Shown here: piece after piece, positions 8,169 to 13,040 of the stretch
Layout: every line of letters begins with the position of its first letter
How positions within the stretch are numbered: the first letter of the stretch is position 1
Origin: Neptunomonas sp.
GTDB taxonomy: Bacteria > Pseudomonadota > Gammaproteobacteria > Pseudomonadales > Balneatricaceae
DNA length: 13,040 bases
NCBI GenBank assembly: GCA_004195305.1
Contig: SDWN01000522.1
Coordinates: 1 to 13,040 of the forward strand
Direction of reading: 5' to 3'
Made by a program: the position numbers and the translations under genes
The notes under the pieces: generated by a model
What the model saw: the letters and a program-made list of their open reading frames with translations, nothing else
What the model was told of the DNA's origin: nothing
The model's database searches: none

Positions 8169-9064
8169 CAGGAATCCTCCGCAGAACTGGGCGGGGTGCT
8201 CGCCTTAGGCGTTAACTTCTCCGCCTCGGGCGACAACGCTGGCTCCGAGGGTTGAGAGAACACCAACAGCAGATGACGACTGGTATCGAGTTGTGCTGTG
8301 GGCTGGCAACGAACAATGGCAAAGGGCTGGCCTGGATCGTGAATAACGTCAATCACCTTGGCCACCGGATAACCCTTAGGAAAACGCGCGCCCAACCCGG
8401 AGCTTAGCAGCAGATCACCAACTTTGATGTCGGCAGTATCGGCAACATGATTGAGCAACAACTCCTGGTCATTACCCCGTCCCAGTAACAGCGCACGAAA
8501 ACCACTGCGGCTCACTTGAACCGGAATCGCATGCTGCGCATCGGTCAGCAACAGCACCCTTGATGTATAGGGGCCCACCTCAACCACCTGCCCCATGATC
8601 CCACCTTCGTCCAGCACCGGCTGTCCCAAATAAACCTGGTCGTACAAGCCCTTATTGATCACCACCTGATGCGAGAACGGGTCAGCGCTAACACCGATCA
8701 GCTCGGCCAACAGGACCCGCAGATCCAACTGTTTGCTAACCCCGAGCAGATTCCGCAGCCGACCATTCTCATTATCCATGGAATCAAAACGTTGCAGCTT
8801 GCGCGCCATCAACAGCAGATCGGCGCGAAGCGTATCGTTCTCGACCAGCAGCTCATCACGCTCACTCAGAGATTGATCAATCACAGTCATGACGCGAGGC
8901 GGAAGATCCATCAACCAGCGCAAAGGGGTTACCGCCAGGCTTAGATAGCCGCGGTAGTAGGCCATCGGTGACCAGGTCAGATCCGTCAGCATCAATGCCA
9001 ACGACAGCAACACAATCGTACTGATACGGGCGCGCGAGGATCGCCCCTTGAAAATAGGCTTAAT
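8168..9064 (-). CDS. mreC: Rod shape-determining protein MreC, apparent ATT start
   Basis: A 298-residue protein if begun at ATT (9064-9062). It then starts with KPIFKGRSS after the initiator, matching the usual MreC N-terminus (KPxF followed by a basic cytoplasmic tail), and a membrane segment follows at about residues 14-30. A coiled coil spans about 60-105 (SERDELLVENDTLRADL and on) and feeds into the periplasmic beta domains. These contain VINKGLYDQVYLGQPV, GGIMGQVVEVGPYTSRVLLLTD and GLGARFPKGYPVAKV, the conserved MreC core. The last 30 or so residues are Pro/Ser/Glu-rich. MreC dimers link MreB and MreD to the wall synthases. The only conventional start nearby is a GTG at 9013, which would delete the cytoplasmic tail and begin inside the membrane helix. 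Upstream of ATT the frame stops at TAG (9112-9110) with no ATG, GTG, TTG or CTG between. The function call is secure; the ATT start is a strong inference. Confidence 0.95.
   Translation of the reverse strand: MKPIFKGRSSRARISTIVLLSLALMLTDLTWSPMAYYRGYLSLAVTPLRWLMDLPPRVMTVIDQSLSERDELLVENDTLRADLLLMARKLQRFDSMDNENGRLRNLLGVSKQLDLRVLLAELIGVSADPFSHQVVINKGLYDQVYLGQPVLDEGGIMGQVVEVGPYTSRVLLLTDAQHAIPVQVSRSGFRALLLGRGNDQELLLNHVADTADIKVGDLLLSSGLGARFPKGYPVAKVIDVIHDPGQPFAIVRCQPTAQLDTSRHLLLVFSQPSEPALSPEAEKLTPKASTPPSSAEDS
8176..8180 (-). promoter_or_regulatory. mreD ribosome binding site within the end of mreC
   Basis: GGAGG on the minus strand lies seven bases before the mreD ATG, inside the last codons of mreC. 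It fixes the mreD start at the TGATG overlap. Confidence 0.75.
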
Positions 9065-9068
9065 GGCG

Positions 9069-9075
9069 CACCTCC
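9069..9075 (-). promoter_or_regulatory. Near-perfect mreC Shine-Dalgarno in front of ATT
   Basis: The minus strand reads GGAGGTG, complementary to the 16S rRNA 3' end. Six bases separate its GGAGG core from an ATT codon at 9064-9062. It is the strongest ribosome binding site in the mreB-mreC gap and no ATG, GTG or TTG follows at a usable distance. Confidence 0.8.
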
Positions 9076-9161
9076 CTGCCCGGAGACCGCCACTGTAATA
9101 AGGATTGTCCTAACCGCACGCTCAACGCCCGGCACACCCTGGTCGCAATCTGATTATGATC

Positions 9162-10199
9162 TTACTCGGACGCCAACAACTCGAAGGAGTGCTTATCGAT
9201 CATATCCAAGGCCTTGCCACCGCCACGGGCCACACAGGTCAGGGGATCTTCGGCAACAATCACCGTCAATCCGGTCTCTTCGGACAACAGCCGGTCTATA
9301 TCACGCAACAGCGCACCGCCACCGGTTAACACAATACCGGTCTCGGCAATATCGGCGGCCAGTTCTGGCGGACACTGCTCCAGCGCGCTCTTGAGCGACT
9401 GAACGATAGATTTTAGCGGTTCCTCCAGTGCTTGCTGAATCTCACGACTATTGAGCGTAAAGCTGCGCGGTATCCCTTCGGCCAGATTGCGCCCACGCAC
9501 ATCGATCTCCAGCACATCGGAGGAGGCATGAGCCGTTCCGATCTCCTGCTTGATCCGCTCGGCGGTCGCATCCCCGATCAGACTGCCGTAGTTGCGCCGC
9601 ACGTAGGCAACGATCGCTTCATCGAAACGGTCGCCACCGACACGGACCGACTCGGCATAAACGATGCCATTGAGGGAGATGATAGCAATCTCAGTGGTAC
9701 CGCCGCCGATATCCACAACCATCGAACCGGTCGCTTCTTCTACCGGCAGGCCAGCGCCGATCGCGGCGGCCATAGGTTCGTCGATCAGGTAAACCTCGCG
9801 GGCACCGGCCCCCATGGCCGATTCCTTGATCGCGCGGCGCTCGACCTGCGTCGATTTGCAAGGCACGCAGACCAACACCCGTGGACTAGGGGTCATCCAG
9901 GAATTTTCATGCACCTTATCAATAAAGTGCTGCAACATCTTTTCGGTCACATGAAAGTCGGCAATAACGCCATCCTTCATCGGCCGGATGGCAGAGATAT
10001 TGCTAGGGGTACGTCCCAGCATTCGCTTCGCATCGGTTCCCACCGCAACCACCGATTTATGGTTACCCAGAACACGAATAGCCACTACCGACGGCTCGTT
10101 CAGTACGACATCTCTGTCACGGACGTAAATCAGGGTGTTGGCGGTACCCAAATCGATAGATAGATCGCTGGAAAACATACCACGTAATTTTTTAAACAT
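9162..10199 (-). CDS. mreB: Rod shape-determining protein MreB (bacterial actin)
   Basis: A 345-residue actin-fold ATPase, close to the 347 of E. coli MreB. It polymerises on the inner face of the membrane and guides the elongasome. Seen in the sequence: a short amphipathic N-terminus (MFKKLRGMFS) suited to membrane binding, the phosphate 1 loop at residues 16-22 (DLGTANT), phosphate 2 at 163-170 (DIGGGTTE), the connecting region YLIDEPMAAAIGAGLP, and the adenosine motif TGGGALLRDIDRLL near the C-terminus. It is the first gene of the minus-strand unit and diverges from gatC. The Shine-Dalgarno is weak, with only a distant AGG about 14 bases before the ATG. A 97-base gap separates it from mreC. 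A candidate promoter is listed separately at 10291-10319. Confidence 0.98.
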   Translation of the reverse strand: MFKKLRGMFSSDLSIDLGTANTLIYVRDRDVVLNEPSVVAIRVLGNHKSVVAVGTDAKRMLGRTPSNISAIRPMKDGVIADFHVTEKMLQHFIDKVHENSWMTPSPRVLVCVPCKSTQVERRAIKESAMGAGAREVYLIDEPMAAAIGAGLPVEEATGSMVVDIGGGTTEIAIISLNGIVYAESVRVGGDRFDEAIVAYVRRNYGSLIGDATAERIKQEIGTAHASSDVLEIDVRGRNLAEGIPRSFTLNSREIQQALEEPLKSIVQSLKSALEQCPPELAADIAETGIVLTGGGALLRDIDRLLSEETGLTVIVAEDPLTCVARGGGKALDMIDKHSFELLASE

Positions 10200-10290
10200 T
10201 GAGCAGATTCGCCTACTTATTGACCGTTATTAGCATGCATCCAGACGCCCCATGACGCAATCGCTGGCAGCCTGTGCACATAAACAGTTA

Positions 10291-10319
10291 ACTCTAGCAA
10301 TGGCGGCACTTTTCAGCAA
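10291..10319 (-). promoter_or_regulatory. Candidate sigma-70 promoter for the mreB unit
   Basis: On the minus strand TTGCTG (10319-10314) is followed after 17 bases by TAGAGT (10296-10291), with TGC directly before the latter giving an extended -10. Transcription would start near 10284, about 85 bases before mreB. The -35 is a partial match. The assignment comes from pattern only. Confidence 0.4.
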
Positions 10320-10441
10320 GGTACAATAGCCTTTATCAAGTATTATTCGCTCCTCGCGCGGATTCAGCCTCGCCAACACAGCAACCGCTCCACCCTTACG
10401 CTTAAATGACCCGGCAGCCGCGTCACGATAGCACGACAGGT

Positions 10442-10470
10442 TTGCTCTCCCCCACCCAGGCCATTATCAT
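10442..10470 (+). promoter_or_regulatory. Candidate sigma-70 promoter for gatCAB
   Basis: TTGCTC (10442-10447) and TATCAT (10465-10470) are separated by 17 bases. The -10 matches consensus at five of six positions, the -35 at three. A start near 10477 would give a leader of about 37 bases before gatC. TACAAT at 10322-10327 is an alternative -10 further upstream. Confidence 0.35.
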
Positions 10471-10513
10471 TAGCTGCTTACTCTTGCTGCCACTTACAAT
10501 CAGGATTTCCCCC

Positions 10514-10801
10514 ATGTCTCTTGACTCTACCGATGTGCAAAAAATCGCTCATTTGGCCCGGCTCCAGATCAGCGCCACCGACATTCCTGAATACGCTCAA
10601 AACCTCTCCAATATTCTCGATCTAGTCGACCAGATGCAGACGGTCGACACCGCCAATGTTGAACCCCTCTCCAACCCGCTGGATGCGGTACAACGGCTAC
10701 GCGCCGACGTCGTTACCGAGAACAACCAGCGCGACCAACTGCAAACCGTTGCACCAGCGGTGGAGCAGGGCCTGTTCCAGGTTCCCAAGGTGATCGAATA
10801 A
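10514..10801 (+). CDS. gatC: Asp/Glu-tRNA amidotransferase subunit C
   Basis: A 95-residue protein, the usual size of GatC, the small subunit that wraps around and stabilises GatA in the GatCAB complex. Typical features are visible: VQKIAHLARLQIS near the N-terminus, the Asn-Ile-Leu-Asp-Leu-Val-Asp-Gln-Met segment (NILDLVDQMQTVDT), the central VEPLSNPLDAVQRLRAD, and a C-terminal APAVEQGLFQVPKVIE. The start is the ATG at 10514 with AGGA at 10502-10505, eight bases upstream. An open frame back to 10406 would add 36 hydrophobic residues with no counterpart in the family. gatA follows after 91 bases and gatB directly after that, forming the standard gatCAB unit. Confidence 0.96.
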   Translation: MSLDSTDVQKIAHLARLQISATDIPEYAQNLSNILDLVDQMQTVDTANVEPLSNPLDAVQRLRADVVTENNQRDQLQTVAPAVEQGLFQVPKVIE

Positions 10802-10892
10802 AGGCCGAATAGAGGGTCGAATAAACCGCTGGCAATGGCTTCGATTGAGCAGCCACTGATCGAAAAAAATTCTTCGAAGGAAAATCTATTCC

Positions 10893-12374
10893 ATGTTTGA
10901 CAAGACTCTCGCCGAACTGGCCAAGGGGCTCGACGCCGGCGATTACAGCAGCGTCGAATTGACTCAGGCCTATCTGACCCGAATTAACGCCGAAGACTCG
11001 CGCTACAACAGTTTTATCAGCGTCACCGCAGAGCAGGCATTGATTCAAGCCAAGGCCGCTGACACCCGGCGCGCTACGGGCGGTGCCGGGCCTTTTACCG
11101 GCCTGCCGATCGCGCATAAAGATATCTTCTGCACCGAAGGCGTTCGCACCAGCTGCGGCTCGAAGATGCTGGATAATTTTATCGCCCCGTACAACGCCAC
11201 CGTGGTCGAAAAGTTCAACGCCGCCGGTGCGGTCTGCCTGGGCAAGACCAACATGGACGAGTTCGCGATGGGCTCCTCCAACGAGAACAGCTTTTACGGT
11301 CCGGTTCGCAACCCCTGGAATACCGACTGCGTCCCCGGCGGCTCCTCCGGCGGCTCTGCCGCCGCCGTAGCAGCACGCCTGACGCCTGCGGCCACCGGTA
11401 CCGACACCGGCGGCTCGATCCGCCAACCGGCGGCACTCTGCGGCATCACCGGGATCAAACCGACCTACGGCCGGGTATCGCGTTTCGGCATGATCGCCTT
11501 CGCCAGCTCGCTGGACCAGGGCGGCCCGATGGCCCGCAGTGCTGAAGACGCGGCGATGATGCTCAATGTGATGGCAGGCTTCGACCCCAAAGATTCCACC
11601 AGCCTTGAGCACGCGGTTCCCGACTACTGCGCCGATCTGAGCCAACCGTTACAAGGCCTCAAGATTGGTCTGCCTAAAGAGTACTTCTGCGCTGATCTGA
11701 ATCCTGCCATTGCCGCCAGCGTTCAGGCCGCAATCAAAGAGTACGAGGCGCTGGGTGCCACGACTCAGGAGATCAGCCTGCCCAACACCGCGCTGGCGGT
11801 TCCGGCGTACTACATCATCGCCCCGTCTGAAGCATCGTCTAACCTATCGCGCTTCGACGGAGTTCGCTACGGCCACCGCTGCGCCGATCCAGTTGACCTG
11901 GAAGATATGTACAAGCGCTCCCGCGGTGAAGGGTTCGGCAGCGAGGTTAAGCGCCGCATCATGGTCGGCACCTACGCACTGTCCGAAGGCTTCTACGATG
12001 CTTACTACAAGAAAGCACAGCAGATCCGCCGGCTGATTCGCCAGGACTTCATCGATGCCCTCAAACAGGTCGACGTGATTATGGGACCCACCACCCCGCA
12101 TCCGGCTTTCAAAATCGGCGAGAAAACCTCCAACCCGATCGATATGTATATGGAGGATATCTTCACCCTGTCGCTGAACCTGGCCGGCTTGCCGGGCATG
12201 TCGATCCCCTGCGGGACGACCGAAGGACTGCCGATCGGGCTACAGATCATCGGCAACTATTTCGCCGAAGCCAAGCTGCTCAATGTCGCCCACCAGTTCC
12301 AGCAAGCCACCGACTGGCATCTGCAAGCGCCTGCCAACGTCTGCACTGGCAACAACAGCCAAGGAGAGTCTTAA
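10893..12374 (+). CDS. gatA: Asp/Glu-tRNA(Asn/Gln) amidotransferase subunit A
   Basis: A 493-residue amidase-signature enzyme. It releases ammonia from glutamine, which passes to GatB for conversion of Glu-tRNA(Gln) and/or Asp-tRNA(Asn). The Ser-cisSer-Lys triad is complete: Lys76 in PIAHKDIF, Ser151 in PGGSSGGSAAAV and Ser175 in TDTGGSIRQPA. Other family blocks are ATVVEKFNAAGAVCLGKTNMDEFAMGSSNE (in parts, about residues 102-131), KPTYGRVSRFGMIAFASSLDQ, and the C-terminal NLAGLPGMSIPCG followed by GLPIGLQIIG. AAGGAA at 10877-10882 precedes the ATG by ten bases. The stop is one base before the gatB ATG. Third codon positions here look richer in C and G than in yhdP, consistent with stronger expression, but I have not counted them. 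Confidence 0.98.
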   Translation: MFDKTLAELAKGLDAGDYSSVELTQAYLTRINAEDSRYNSFISVTAEQALIQAKAADTRRATGGAGPFTGLPIAHKDIFCTEGVRTSCGSKMLDNFIAPYNATVVEKFNAAGAVCLGKTNMDEFAMGSSNENSFYGPVRNPWNTDCVPGGSSGGSAAAVAARLTPAATGTDTGGSIRQPAALCGITGIKPTYGRVSRFGMIAFASSLDQGGPMARSAEDAAMMLNVMAGFDPKDSTSLEHAVPDYCADLSQPLQGLKIGLPKEYFCADLNPAIAASVQAAIKEYEALGATTQEISLPNTALAVPAYYIIAPSEASSNLSRFDGVRYGHRCADPVDLEDMYKRSRGEGFGSEVKRRIMVGTYALSEGFYDAYYKKAQQIRRLIRQDFIDALKQVDVIMGPTTPHPAFKIGEKTSNPIDMYMEDIFTLSLNLAGLPGMSIPCGTTEGLPIGLQIIGNYFAEAKLLNVAHQFQQATDWHLQAPANVCTGNNSQGES

Positions 12375-12375
12375 G

Positions 12376-13040
12376 ATGGAATGGGAAGTCGTCATCGGGT
12401 TGGAAATCCACGCCCAACTAGCCACCAAATCGAAGATTTTCTCCGGCTCCAGCACCGCCTATGGCGCCGAAGCCAACACACAGGCCTGCACTGTTGATCT
12501 GGCGCTGCCAGGCACGCTACCGGTGTTTAACGCCGAAGCGTTGCGCATGGCGGTCATGTTCGGCCTGGCCATCGACGCCGAGATCGGCTACCGCTCGGTG
12601 TTTGATCGTAAGAACTACTTCTACCCCGACCTGCCCAAGGGCTACCAGACCACCCAGCTATTCCACCCAATCGTCGGCCTCGGCCATATCGATATCGAAC
12701 TGGCCAACGGCGAGCATAAACGAATCGGCGTGACGCGCGCTCACCTGGAAGAAGACGCCGGTAAATCGTTGCACGATCAGTTCCCCGGCATGACCGGCAT
12801 CGATCTGAACCGCGCCGGCACGCCGCTGCTGGAGATCGTCTCCGAGCCGGACATACGCAGCGCCGAAGAGGCGGTGGCGTACGCCAAGAAGATCCACGCG
12901 ATTGTCACCACCCTGGGGATCTGTGACGGCAACATGGCCGAAGGCTCGTTCCGCTGCGACTGCAACGTCTCGATCCGACCTAAGGGTCAAACAGAGCTAG
13001 GCACCCGAACCGAGACCAAGAACATCAACTCGTTCCGCTT
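12376..13040 (+). CDS. gatB: Asp/Glu-tRNA(Asn/Gln) amidotransferase subunit B (partial, 3' end missing)
   Basis: The first 221 codons of GatB, running off the window end; complete proteins are about 475-480 residues. GatB activates the misacylated tRNA by ATP-dependent phosphorylation and transfers ammonia received from GatA. Visible blocks are WEVVIGLEIHAQL at the N-terminus (3-15), DRKNYFYPDLPKGYQTTQ (77-94), RAHLEEDAGKS (121-131) and the family signature IDLNRAGTPLLE (142-153), then GICDGNMAEGSFRCDCNVSIR. The start is the ATG at 12376, one base after the gatA stop, with AGGAG at 12362-12366 nine bases upstream inside the end of gatA. The C-terminal YqeY-like tRNA-binding domain lies beyond the window. 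Confidence 0.97.
   Translation, partial: MEWEVVIGLEIHAQLATKSKIFSGSSTAYGAEANTQACTVDLALPGTLPVFNAEALRMAVMFGLAIDAEIGYRSVFDRKNYFYPDLPKGYQTTQLFHPIVGLGHIDIELANGEHKRIGVTRAHLEEDAGKSLHDQFPGMTGIDLNRAGTPLLEIVSEPDIRSAEEAVAYAKKIHAIVTTLGICDGNMAEGSFRCDCNVSIRPKGQTELGTRTETKNINSFR

Larger units (their letters stand above)
10200..10513. promoter_or_regulatory. Divergent mreB/gatC control region
   Basis: A 314-base non-coding stretch between two divergent start codons, so it must hold promoters for both units. I see a candidate minus-strand promoter at 10291-10319 and a candidate plus-strand promoter at 10442-10470. There is also a lone TACAAT (10322-10327) on the plus strand without a convincing -35, and a small palindrome TGTGCACA at 10273-10280. 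No riboswitch, tRNA or small gene is recognisable. The gatC frame stays open back to 10406 but that extension does not look like GatC. Confidence 0.75.

Noticed and set aside
8168..9013. mreC starting at GTG 9013
   Set aside because: This would begin inside the membrane helix, lose the conserved basic cytoplasmic tail, and has no Shine-Dalgarno in front of it.
9065..9161. Internal promoter or terminator between mreB and mreC
   Set aside because: TTGAGC on the minus strand has only CTTATT at a suitable distance and no stable hairpin is present; nothing beyond the mreC ribosome binding site can be supported.
9432..10163. 243-codon open frame antisense to mreB
   Set aside because: It mirrors MreB codons, is rich in His, Arg and Asp, and has no domain or ribosome binding site I recognise.
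10406..10513. N-terminal extension of gatC
   Set aside because: The added 36 residues are hydrophobic and unlike any GatC, whereas ATG at 10514 has a good ribosome binding site and the canonical N-terminus.
10828..10892. Possible terminator or attenuator between gatC and gatA
   Set aside because: Only weak pairings are found (TGGCT with AGCCA; TCGAA with TTCGA) and no stable GC stem followed by a T run; co-transcription is more likely.
10713..11645. 310-codon open frame antisense to gatA
   Set aside because: It lies opposite a clearly conserved gene, has low-complexity Gly/Ala/Arg-rich composition, and shows no recognisable domain; a by-product of GC-rich codon use.

Overview
The window is a well-conserved chromosomal housekeeping region of a gammaproteobacterium with moderately high GC. 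Two transcription units diverge from a short control region at about 10200-10513. The minus-strand unit reads mreB, mreC, mreD, maf (yhdE type), rng, yhdP, a metallo-beta-lactamase-fold hydrolase, then a nitrilase-family amidase. The plus-strand unit reads gatC, gatA, gatB, the last cut by the window end. Apart from the metallo-hydrolase, this is the order I know from Pseudomonas aeruginosa around mreBCD and gatCAB, so a Pseudomonas-like or related marine/environmental gammaproteobacterium is likely. I cannot name the species.

The first 19 bases are exactly the Tn5 mosaic end used in Nextera libraries, so genomic sequence probably starts at base 20 and the window starts at a contig end.

Minus-strand unit (68-10199): MreB, MreC and MreD form the rod-shape and lateral wall synthesis machinery. 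Maf is a nucleotide pyrophosphatase, RNase G processes rRNA and mRNA, and YhdP is a very large AsmA-like inner-membrane-anchored envelope protein linked to phospholipid transport to the outer membrane. The metallo-hydrolase and the amidase are probably small-molecule or repair enzymes. The genes are closely packed: mreC/mreD overlap by one base, mreD/maf are 4 bases apart, rng/yhdP are 6 bases apart, and the remaining gaps are under 100 bases.

Plus-strand unit (10514-13040): GatCAB, the amidotransferase that converts Glu-tRNA(Gln) and/or Asp-tRNA(Asn) to the correctly charged tRNA.

The most notable observation is that mreC appears to start at an ATT codon (9064-9062) behind a near-perfect Shine-Dalgarno sequence. 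No ATG, GTG, TTG or CTG in frame could give the full N-terminus. The second is the extra metallo-hydrolase gene between yhdP and the amidase, whose own start is best placed at a GTG (1575). I found no mobile element, CRISPR array, RNA gene, or convincing undescribed multi-gene system.
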